This document shows positions 54,855 through 64,000 of a stretch of 64,000 bases of DNA, in pieces. The notes under the pieces are model-generated. The model searched no databases, was not told the DNA's origin, and saw only the letters and a list, made by a program, of their open reading frames with translations. The DNA is from Amia ocellicauda (lineage: Eukaryota > Chordata > Actinopteri > Amiiformes > Amiidae). Location: contig NC_089852.1 of assembly GCF_036373705.1 (NCBI RefSeq), positions 32,997,707 through 33,061,706 of the forward strand, in the 5' to 3' direction. Numbering within the stretch: position 1 is the stretch's first letter; every line of letters begins with the position of its first letter. The translations under genes were made by a program, and so were the position numbers.

Positions 54855-57511
54855 TTCTTCTTTTTTTGTTATCAATTATTTTTATTGGGGAGAATACACA
54901 CACAGAGATTCCAAATAAAACAAAAAGGTTCAAATCAAAATATCCCTGCATTTGTTTTATTTTTTATTTAGTAATTTAGTAATAATTGATTGTAGTTTAT
55001 TCCAATACTTAGGTGGGGGAGAAAGGGGTAACATACAACTGAAAAAGTTGATACGTGGGAGAATATTCATTTTAACTGTAGAGACACGGGCTTGCAGTGA
55101 GTTTGGTAGAGAAGCCCATCTATTCATATCAGTATCTACCTGTCTCAGAATATTATTAAAATTATTAACTGAGATAGCATAAAGAGACAGATAGATTTCT
55201 ATTCCTAGATACTTAAAATGCTTCACAACTGGAACAGTAGGAGAGACAACACAGCTCTGCATTGCAGAATTCAAAGGCATAAGTGCAGATTTCGTCCAAT
55301 TAACTTTATATCCCGATAATGAACTAAAGTGATCAAAAATAGATAACAAGTGAGGAAATGAATGGGGGGCTTTGTCCACAAAAAGTAATATATTGTCAGC
55401 ATAGTGATATGTGATGCAAAGTACCCTTAACATTAATCGGGGTGTAAGATAAAGACTGTCATACCGCCTGTGCAAGTGGCTCGAGTGACAAAGCAAATAG
55501 AAGTGAAGAGAGGGGGCAGCCCTGACGGGTACCCCTGGCAATAGGAAATTGTGTAGAGCACTTGCCACCTGCAAGCACCATTGCAGAGGGATAAGCATAT
55601 AACACCCTTACCATACCAATAACATCTGCACCAGTGCCCATATATTCCAAGACTAACCACAAATAATCCCACTCCAACCGATCAAATGCTTTCTCTGCAT
55701 CCAGTGAGATAATTGCACATGGGGTATCAATATCGACAGCTGAATGAATTATATGCAAAAGACGACGTATATTATCTGACGCTAATCGGGACTTGATAAA
55801 ACCTGTTTGATCATGATGAACCAACTTAGTCATATATGCCTCAAGACGAAGTGATAAAACCTTAGCATACAATTTAACATCAGAGTTAATTAATGAAAGG
55901 GAACGATAACTTGCACAATTAGTGGGGTCTTTATCCTTCTTAAGTAATAAAGAAATAATAGCCGAATTAACATCTCTTCCAAATGAGCCCCTCTCAATAG
56001 CTGTTTGAATAATATCCAATAATAGTGGTCCTAACTGGTCCCAAAAGGTCAAAAAAAATTCTGGAGGTATCCCATCATACCCCAGAGATTTACCCTTACT
56101 CAAATTCTGCAATGCACCCTTCAATTCCCTCAAAGACAATGGTGCTCCAAGTCCGACTGCCTCCTCTATTGTCAAGTGTGGTAATCTAAGATTATGAAGA
56201 AAATCAATACACTTGTTTTTATCAAAAGAGATATCTGAGCTATACAATTTGGCATAAAAAGTACGAAATTCAGCATTAATTTTGCAAAAGATCTGATAAA
56301 AGGCCCTTCTGTTCCAATTTAATGGATATAATGTCAGCAAATTGTTCATTGCTACGAAGTCTAAGGGCCAGAAGATGTGATGGCCTCGATCCATTAAATT
56401 AATAATTTTGCCTCACCCTATGAATAAGGAATTCTGCCCTGCATCTAAGTAATGCATGATGGTCTTTCTTAACCACTTTGAGTTCAAGAGCAACAGTTTC
56501 AGAATAATGGCTTAAATTAAAGAGTTAGAAACTAAACAAGGTCTAATTGAACTTACTCTACGTAAGTTCAGTTAGACCTTGTTTAGTTTCTAACTCTTTA
56601 ATTTTACTAAGCCTGGATTTGTTTAGGTGTGAGGCAAATGATGTAGAAGTATCTTTAATAAACCCTTTAATTGCATCCCATACTATACGAGGGTTGTCGA
56701 CTGAGCCCTTATTAAAATATATAAACTCCTCTAACTTAGTTTGCACCTTTGAACAAAAATCTTCATTATGTAGAAATGCCACCGAGTAGCTTGAGAGGGA
56801 GTGCCCAGTAGGACTAATCTAGATTTAACGGCTGAGTGATCAGATAACACAGTAGGTAAGATCTCAACACTCTGTATTTCAGAAAAAATATGTTTCGCTG
56901 AGAAAATAAAATAAATCCTGGATAATGACTTATGCCTTGCTGAAAAAAAAGTGTATTCCCCTATAGATGGGTTGACTACCCGAAATAAATCATAGAGACT
57001 CAGATCTACTATAAAACACTGCAAAGCAAATGACACCATCCACTGTGTCCTTCCCTGTTCTTGGGATGTACGATCAATAACAGGATTAATAACCGCATTG
57101 ATATCCCCACCTAAAACCAAACTTAATCCACTAATTTCCAACAATAATTTAGTTAATGTATAAAAAAATGTAGGATCAAATATAGTCGGGGCATAAACAG
57201 AGACAAATGCAGATAACAGTCTTCAGTATTGCCACTCTGCCATCCTGACTACCATATGATTCGAGCACCGTAATCTGCAATTTACGCCGTAACATTATTA
57301 GTGCCCCTTTAGTCTTAGAATCTGCGCAAGCAGCAGCTGCAACATTATAGTATTTATTAGCAAGCCTTGAGATGTCTCTTTTTTTCAAATGAGCCTCTTG
57401 AATAAACACTACATCAGCGGCTTTTCTTTTAAGAAAATCTAGACAAGATGTGTGCTTTGTTGGCGAATTCAGGCCGTGCACGTTCCAGGACACCAATGTA
57501 ACTTCAGTCAT
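54855..57511 (-). pseudogene. L1-type LINE ORF2 (endonuclease and RT), degenerate
   Basis: Minus strand: EN starts MTEVTLVSWNVHGLNSPTK (57511), with FIQEAHLKKRD; after a frameshift near 57190 come LVLGGDINAVINPVIDR and LSDHSAV. The linker (56782-56400) is disrupted by a hairpin and stops. RT follows (56394-54957): [25 protein letters not shown], [18 protein letters not shown] and [20 protein letters not shown]. After a frame change the catalytic box reads ITYHYADNILLF, where ADD would be expected, so a metal-binding Asp is Asn. ORF2 ends prematurely after LQSIITKLLNKK, missing its C-terminal third, then joins a tail ending 'aataaaaataattg' and A-rich sequence near 54860. Typical of fish L1-clade elements; inactive. 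Confidence 0.85.
56514..56604. repeat. 42-bp-arm hairpin inside the L1-type LINE
   Basis: 56514-56555 and 56563-56604 are inverted copies with a single mismatch, around a 7-base loop (ctctacg). One arm is genuine LINE linker coding sequence (KELETKQGLTELT on the minus strand); the other is its inverted duplicate, so the hairpin was made after or during insertion. Confidence 0.93.
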
Positions 57512-58455
57512 AAGAATCAGATGGAATCAAAATACATCTAGGTACCCAGTACGGCACGGCCGGCATTACACCAACAGATAAACCTGCACAACTATCCTGT
57601 ATAGATTCAATCAAAATACAGATTACAGTCATTAAAAAGAAAAAGTCATCACATATTCCAAAATCTGGTCCTTCCTTCCCAACCCACGGCTGTCCACCCG
57701 CCACCCCCCACATTCCACACCTCCCATTATCTAGGACATAAACCCATAAATTACACAAAATTGTCAAAAGAAAAACACGAACCTGGATGTAATGCAGATC
57801 AAAACAATAAGCAAAGCTCCCTCCCTACCTCCCTCCCTAAATAGGTCCCCATGACTGCTTTGCACAGGGGCCAAGATGCGTGGAAGACCTGCCCACCACC
57901 GCCACCCCCCGCATAACAATATAAAAGGTTATATTGCCCCAACCAGAAGAGCAAGAAGAGGGAGTAAAAGACACTAGAAAATAACTCAGTGAACAATCAA
58001 AATAAATAACTATTAATAGTATTGCTATCCCCACTATCAATAAACAGCAATAGCATCAACAGCAATATACTGATCCGTGTCCATGTGATAAATAGCTGAA
58101 AAAATAATAATAATAACAACAACAATAATAATAATAATAATAGTAATAATAATGAAAAATAATAAATAAGGTAAATGCGCATATGAATACATATAAACAC
58201 ACACACACACACCTAGACAGCATACACACAAACATATGCACAAATATACACACATATAGCAGACTAGCTAAAGTCTATAGTAATTATATTGTCTCTCACC
58301 ATATGCTGTCCGCTACACAGTCTACTTCACTGCATTACCCCCTTCTTCCAGAGCAGGGTGTCGGTCAAACAAGTTTTGTAGGTCCTCAGGGCAGCGGCAG
58401 AAAACAATCTGGTCTCTGTACAATACAGTGGTCTGTACAATACAGTGGTCACTGG

Positions 58456-58505
<50 letters not shown>

Positions 58506-59299
58506 CTGTTTATATCTATTATATTATATATTCCACCAGAATATATTCAAATGCCTATAACTTTTGAACCACTGGTTACAAAGTAACCATACTTGGCATG
58601 GATGTAGGGGTCTATGGCATGGTCACTCGAACGCAAAATGTTGGCATAATATAACATGGTTTGGTAGCCATCTTGATTGTAGTCCAAACTGAAAATTTCA
58701 GTTTTCAAACATTGTTTTATCAGGAACGGTAAAGAGTTGAGCTATGAGACTTATTGTACATACTGCACTTATGTTAATACTTGATTTGGCTATTTCCAAA
58801 AATGGATAAGTCACACGGTGTGGCAACCATGTTGGATTATGCTGAAAAAACTTCAGCCTTGATTTCTCATAATCGCTTAAACTGGCTGATGTGTGCTTTG
58901 GTATATAGTATTTTTGGACTATGTTCTACACATATTCTAAAAGAAAAGCTCCTACATAAAGAAACATGGCAGTAATGAACAAAAGATTTAGACTTACTGT
59001 AACTTTTGTTCTATGTTAAGCCTGCATTGACACATTGTCACCACTGGTAGCAGCATATGCTACAAACAGGACAGAGGAAAAATAACGAAGCAGCCATCTT
59101 GGGCATGTACATCGTAACAACAAAGCACTATCAGTCACTTGCAACAGTTTTACCCCATGTTCACACTGCCCGCTCGCTCAACTCAATGACTCGCTGCCAT
59201 TAATTTCCAATGAGCTGTAAAGAAACCGTGAAGGAAAGCGAGTGAGAAACCGAAAGTGAAAGTAGAAAATATTCTTAAATGTGATTCTCAACACACAGT
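57512..59299. other. Upstream LINE remnant and microsatellite-rich spacer
   Basis: 57512-57800 may be inter-ORF or 5' sequence of the adjacent LINE; no ORF1 is recognised. Simple repeats: AAT/AAC-type at 58106-58155, (CA)n at 58196-58214 and (ATT)n at 58459-58503. The rest is unassigned. Confidence 0.5.
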
Positions 59300-59639
59300 A
59301 ATGCAAGGTATTAAAGTAAATACATGAAAATCAACAGTGGTACAAAAGCAATGACATTGCTGAATCTGTAGTGGTGGGTAATTGCTTTCAAATTAAAGTA
59401 ATTTCAAACTGAGATCACGAGTGCTTTACTCCCTGTTTATATCATGTTACCAATGCAAAAGGGGGTTCATAACTTTGTCCTCTTTTCTCTCAGTGAAATC
59501 ATAACTTATGGTGACACATTATATACTCAACTGTGCAGAATCACTTGGTCTTTGCTGTAGAGTTGAAAGGGTGAACATAAGACGTTTCCTGTATGAGCTA
59601 CACCCGGACATACTCGGTCAGGCGCAATAGTAAAAACTA
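59300..59639. repeat. Tandem duplication, unit A left part
   Basis: The sequence from 'caacagtggtacaaaagcaa' to 'ggtgaacataagacg' and beyond matches 61520-61830 at roughly 85-90% by eye, in direct orientation. Unit A is split by the L2 insertion; its remainder continues at about 61246. Confidence 0.8.
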
Positions 59640-59640
<1 letters not shown>

Positions 59641-59693
<53 letters not shown>

Positions 59694-61245
59694 TTTATTT
59701 CTTGGCAGACGCCCTTATCCAGGGCGACTTACAACATAAATCCAAACAAAGTGCAAAACTACAGTTAAGTACAAGGCATCAATCATTACAAATTCAATTT
59801 AACTAAAACATAGCAATTCAAAGTACATTTTACAAATTCCAATTTACAATTACATAAGTACAGTAAGTGAGGTCCTACATCCTGGATGGTGAAAGCTAAG
59901 TGCTGTCAAGATGTAGGGTCACAGTCAAGGGCTACGGGAAAGGGAGCAAGGAGGAAAACAAATCAAGAACACGAGAAGCATAATAAAAACTGTGAAGTGC
60001 TATCTAGCAGGGATAGAGGACTAATATTACAAGTACTATCGGAAAAGATGCGCCTTGAGTAAGCGCCGGAATGAGGTCAAGGACTCTGCTGGATTATGGA
60101 GAGACGAGTGTCTGAAGGTAGCTTGGTGCAGTGTGGTCTAGACAGCGGTAGGTGAGGGTCAATGTCTTGAACTAAATGCGTGCCAGTATCGGGAGCCAGT
60201 GGAGGGAGCGGAGCAGTGGAGTAGCGTGTGCGAATCGGGGCAGAGAGAATACCAGATGAGCCGCAGAGTTCTGGATGCAGGCAGGCAGGCCGGCCAGGAG
60301 GGAGTTGCAGTAGTCCAGGCGAGAGAGGACCAGGGACTGGACGAGCAGCTGAGTCGAGTAGTCGGTGAGAAAGGACGGATCCGGCGTATGTTGATCAGGA
60401 AGAATCTACACGTGCGTGTCAGCGTGGTGATGTGCTGGGTGAAGGAGAGCGCAGGATCGAGGGTGACTCCTAGATTTTTAGCGGAAAAAGAAGGAGAGAG
60501 TGTGGTGGATTCCAAGGGGATCGAGATGGGGAGGTCAGCAGAAGGTGAGGGAAGGTGGGGAAAAACAGGAGAACCGATTTGGAGAGGTTGAGCTTGAGGT
60601 GGTGTGAGTGCATCCAGGTGGAAATAGCAGACAAGCAGGAAGAGATGCGAGAGTCAGAAGAGGGAAAAGACAGCAAGATCTGGGCATCATCAGCGTAGAA
60701 GTGGTTGGAGAAACCATGGGAAGCGATGAGGGGACCCAAGGAGTGAGTGTAGAGAGAGAACAGGAGTGGGCCCAGGACGGAGCCTTGGGGAACGCCTGTG
60801 AGGAGAGGTTGGGGGGTGGATGATGAGCCTCACCATGTCACTTGGTAGGACCGGTCACTGAGGTAGGAGGAGAACCAGGTGAGAGCAGTCCCAGAGATCC
60901 CAAGGTCAGCGAGGCAGGAGAGGAGGATGGAGTGATCAACGGTGTCAAATGCTGTGGAGAGGTCAAGGAGGATGAGGACTGAGGAGAGGGAGGCCGCCCG
61001 AGCACGGCTGAGGGAGTCAGTGACAGCCAGGAGAGCCGTCTCAGTGGAGTGAGCTGTGCGGAAGCCGGATTGCAGAGGATCAAGGAGTGAGTGTTGGGAC
61101 AGAAAGTCCGAGAGCTGACGGTGGACCGCCCGCTCGAGAGTCTTTGAGAGGAAGGGGAGTAGGGAGACAGGGTGGTAGTTCTGAGGAGAGGTGGTGTCAA
61201 GGGTTGGTTTCTTGAGCAGTGGGATGACAGCAGCTTGTTTAATTG
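59641..61245 (-). mobile_element. L2-type LINE, 5'-truncated, with (ATT)n tail
   Basis: Minus strand from about 61245 to the 3' tail: RT, C-terminal part, then 3' UTR ending 'gtcgccctggataagggcgt' followed by 'ctgccaagaaataaa' and (AAT)n (59692-59641). This 3' end is the conserved tail of fish L2 elements. 5' truncation removed the endonuclease. It interrupts one unit of a local tandem duplication, which marks its insertion as later than that duplication. The limits are judged from that comparison; no target duplication is clear. Confidence 0.85.
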
Positions 61246-61260
61246 CCGTTATTTGTCCCT
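60159..61260 (-). pseudogene. L2 reverse transcriptase remnant
   Basis: Minus strand gives [73 protein letters not shown] with the first catalytic Asp, and a downstream frame with [18 protein letters not shown] holding the YADD catalytic box. The final part has [15 protein letters not shown] and [12 protein letters not shown]. At least two frame changes (near 60830 and 60470) separate these blocks. Typical of CR1/L2-group RT; not functional. Confidence 0.88.
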
Positions 61261-61505
61261 TAGTGATATACTTTGCTTTTCCAGGTGTAAGTATATATAA
61301 CGCACACATCATTAATCAATGTGACAACCAAATGAAACAGCAAATAAACATCTAAATAAGGTTTAGAAGATAACTACGAATGTATAATCTGCAGCAGTTA
61401 TAAACTTACAGTTTATTTTTATTTGCTTGGTTTGTTTTCTAAACTAGTACACAAATGAGTCAGGGATTCTTTCAGCTCTAGAAAATAGTCAAACAAATAC
61501 AAGTT

Positions 61506-61990
61506 ATTAAAATAAACACAGGGAAATGAACAGTGGTACAACAGCAATGACATTGCCGAATCTGTAGCGGTGGATTATTGCTTTCAATTGAAAGTAATTT
61601 GAAACTGAGATCCGTGCATTAGTTCCTGTTTGAATAGTTAACGATGCAACACGGGGTGGCATGACTTGTCCTCTTCTCTCTCAGTGAAATCGTAACTTAT
61701 CGTAACATATTATGAACCGTGCAGAATCGCTGGCAATATAAAGTAGTGTTGAAAGGGTGAACATAAGACGTGTACTGTGGGAGCCACACCCAAATAAACA
61801 GACCTACTAATTGAGGCGCTTATAATAAATAACTGGAGATATGTACCCCTTAATGAAAAACATTGCATTTACAAGATGTATTGGTAATCAATGTGACAAA
61901 AAATTAAACAAAGTAAATGAGGTTTGAAAGGTAACTGCGAATTGAAAAGCTGCAGCAGTTCTAAGCTATACAAGTTTTTAGATTGATGTA
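61506..61990. repeat. Tandem duplication, unit B (uninterrupted)
   Basis: Direct copy of 59300-59639 followed by the counterpart of 61246-61420. Shared landmarks include 'agcaatgacattgc', 'gaacataagacg', 'atcaatgtgacaa' and 'gcagcagtt'. No coding sequence. Confidence 0.8.
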
Positions 61991-62133
61991 CACAAACGAG
62001 ACTTGTAGAATAAAGTGTTTACTCATTTATTATGATACTAGAGCTATTGATATTACAAATAATTGAATTAAAAATGATATATTGAAATCAAATCAGGGTA
62101 GTTGATTAATACTGGCTTGTACTTTAACATACT

Positions 62134-62716
62134 TGTAGAACCGTCTCGGAAATAAGTGGAGAAGTCGTGGAGATAAAGCAAATAGAACTTTAATCAAGCC
62201 GGCTCGGAAGCCCCATGTCAGGAATAATTCCTTCAGTGAGGACTTAATGTTTACAAACATGAGTACACCTTTATAGGAAAATGACGTAACATCTTATGGC
62301 CGTTCATCCAATCAGAAGATACAGGTCCTGGTCCGTTTTACGATCTGTCCTCCCGTGAAGAGGTGATGGATCCAAAGCAGATATCCGTCTTTGATGTGCA
62401 CTAAGAAGATGCGATCCCACGGTCGTCATTTACCTAGTATCAATCGCTCCTTAACAGAAACAATTCCTGCCTATCTGGAGAAACGATTAAGTCATAAACA
62501 AATTCTCAGCAGACATCTGTAGGCTATTTCAGCACTGTGTAATCTTTCATTACTGACAGGAGTTTCTAACAAATTGACCTTGTTGACGCTTTACTTGTCC
62601 TGCTAAATCTAATCTGCTCAGTCTGTATACAAAACTACTTCTAATGCTAGTATTAATATAAAACATTATATAGTTATCACAAAACACTTTCTTCAACTTC
62701 CTATACAGAGTCTTCA
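62134..62716 (-). mobile_element. Solo LTR, family L, copy 3 (583 bp)
   Basis: Reverse orientation: 'tgtagaaccgtctcgg' at 62134 to 'tacagagtcttca' at 62716, TG...CA. Flanks 'atact' (62129-62133) and 'atatt' (62717-62721) match at four of five bases, a slightly decayed target duplication. Confidence 0.88.
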
Positions 62717-62721
62717 ATATT

Positions 62722-63142
62722 TAACATATTTGACCACAAGAGGGGGAACTTGTCCATGAAAACTCTTGGTCTTGATTTTGTCAAAATTTGCTTTCATTTG
62801 ATTTATATTATTAGGAGTCTGAAATCATACATTTATTGACTGGAATCACCTGAAAGCCTGAATAATTGAATAATTGCCTGCAATTAATAGATTTTATTAG
62901 TATTATTATGATATTTTTTTCTACTGTTATTTTCAAAAGCTCATACAAACAATACACTTCATACAATGATACAGCGCTGTGTAGAGCGATGCCATATGTA
63001 ATATGGAAGCCTTATGTCACATGGGCTGGTGACCAGATTGGTTTAAGTGACACATTGTGGACAATTTTCAAACTTCTTTTTCTCTGAAACCGCAGGAGTA
63101 GATAGTAGGGTCCTATGGGCACGGCCTATTTTGTTATTATGT
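62722..63142. other. Spacer between two solo LTRs
   Basis: Nothing recognised. A 73-codon plus-strand frame (62866-63087) has no family features. Confidence 0.4.
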
Positions 63143-63147
63143 ATGAC

Positions 63148-63731
63148 TGTAGAACCATCTCAGAAATAAGTGGAGAAGTCGCGGAGATAAAGCAAACAGA
63201 ACATTAATCGAGCCGGCTCGGAAGCTCCACGTCAGAAATAATTCCTTCAGTGAGACTTAATGTTTACAAACATGAGTATCACTTTATAGGAAAAATTACG
63301 TAACATCTTATGGCCGTTCATCCAATCAGAAGATACAGGTCTGGGTCCGTGTTACGATCTGTCCTCCCGTGAAGAGGTGATGGATCCAAAGCAGATGTCC
63401 GTCTTTGATGTGCACTAGGAAGATGCGATCCCATGGTCATCATTTACCTAGTATCAATCGCTCCTTAACAGAAACAATTCCTGCCTATCTGGAGAAACGA
63501 TTAAGTCATAAACAAATTCTCAGCAGACATCTGTAGGCTATTTCAGCACTGTGTAATCTTTCATTACTGACAGGAGTTTCTAACAAATCGAACTTGTTGA
63601 CGCTTTACTTGTCCTGCTAAATCTAATCTGCTCAGTCTGTATACAAAACTACTTATAATGCTAGTATTAATATAAAACATTATATAATAATCAAAAAAAC
63701 ACTTTCTTCAGCTTCCTATACAGAGTCTTCA
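63148..63731 (-). mobile_element. Solo LTR, family L, copy 4 (584 bp)
   Basis: Reverse orientation, 'tgtagaaccatctcag' to 'tacagagtcttca', with a perfect 5-bp target duplication 'atgac' at 63143-63147 and 63732-63736. Nearly identical to copy 3, 430 bp away, but each has its own target duplication, so they are independent insertions rather than the two LTRs of one element. Confidence 0.92.
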
Positions 63732-63736
63732 ATGAC

Positions 63737-64000
63737 CTAACCTTATTAATATTCCTACGTCATAATTGGGGGGCGTGATTTTAGGTAGAGCTATTTCCTT
63801 AATTATTCCTACGTCATATCCGGCAGAAAGTGTACACCCATAAAACCCTGAACAACAAGGCCACTCCTAAAACCCTGTTGTTCTTGTTGTTCTTGTTGGT
63901 CAACTGTAGAGTGTGAATGGGTCAGATCCTCCTGTAGTGGTTGGGGGGCTTTTTTTTTTATAAATATACATGTAATGGTTTAGGAAATCTAAACCATTAT
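63737..64000. other. Non-coding end of window
   Basis: Direct repeat 'attcctacgtcata' near 63750 and 63804, and a terminal inverted pair 'aatggttta'/'taaaccatt' at 63973-63999. The last may be the start of another repeat cut by the window edge. Confidence 0.4.

Noticed and set aside
58037-58255. Poly-Ile/Leu/Tyr frames on the minus strand
   Set aside because: Translations of AAT/CAA and CA microsatellites.
60199-60823. Plus-strand frames of 130 and 71 codons
   Set aside because: Antisense shadows of the L2 reverse transcriptase on the minus strand.
63148-63731. Possibility that the LTRs at 62134 and 63148 bound one small retroelement
   Set aside because: Each has its own target duplication (atact/atatt and atgac), and the 430 bp between them lacks a primer-binding site or coding sequence.

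Overview
This window is nuclear DNA of a ray-finned fish. It carries intronless fish-type odorant receptor (OR) genes and a dense, nested set of transposable elements typical of fish: Tc1/mariner, Merlin, piggyBac-like, DIRS, L1-, Tx1- and L2-type LINEs, and solo LTRs. There are many ATT/TAA, CTA and CA microsatellites. No bacterial-style operon, CRISPR array or rRNA is present. The species cannot be fixed by eye.

Host genes: four full-length OR coding exons lie at 7375-8364 (-), 9342-10343 (-), 29080-30030 (+) and 46634-47566 (+), with a fifth OR surviving only as an N-terminal relic at 51299-51386. The first two are a tandem pair. Each can be given a TATA box, a short non-coding first exon, a small intron with good GT/AG signals, and a start codon just inside exon 2. 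This is therefore a fragment of an OR cluster.

Layout: 1-2516 holds Tc1 fragments and a Tigger-like MITE. 3139-6025 is a 5'-truncated Tx1-type LINE with a 15-bp target duplication and a 773-codon open frame. 7.3-10.7 kb is the OR pair. 13.4-14.4 kb has a minisatellite, a microsatellite and a fold-back MITE. 14693-22809 is an 8.1-kb Merlin-type DNA transposon with 1.26-kb terminal inverted repeats. 23309-24522 and 35795-37015 are two copies of a DD36E (Incomer-type) Tc1/mariner; the second has an intact 346-aa transposase. 29-30 kb is OR3. 33051-35254 is a Tc1 next to a solo LTR. 35.5-44.5 kb is a broken DIRS retrotransposon with other elements inside it. 45-47.6 kb has Tc1 remnants and OR4. 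50330-51263 is a TTAA-flanked piggyBac-like element, and 51875-53683 a 1.8-kb solo LTR. 54.85-57.5 kb is a degenerate L1-type LINE. 59641-61245 is an L2 LINE, followed by two more solo LTRs at 62134-62716 and 63148-63731.

The most interesting object is the Merlin element. Besides a multi-exon, mutationally dead Merlin (IS1016-like) transposase it carries, on the other strand, a completely open four-exon gene of 224 codons whose splice phases all agree. Its product has a coiled coil, an acidic/basic linker and a C-terminal domain resembling the CCDC106-like family. The long inverted repeats also duplicate the end of the transposase gene, so both ends of the element encode the transposase C-terminus.
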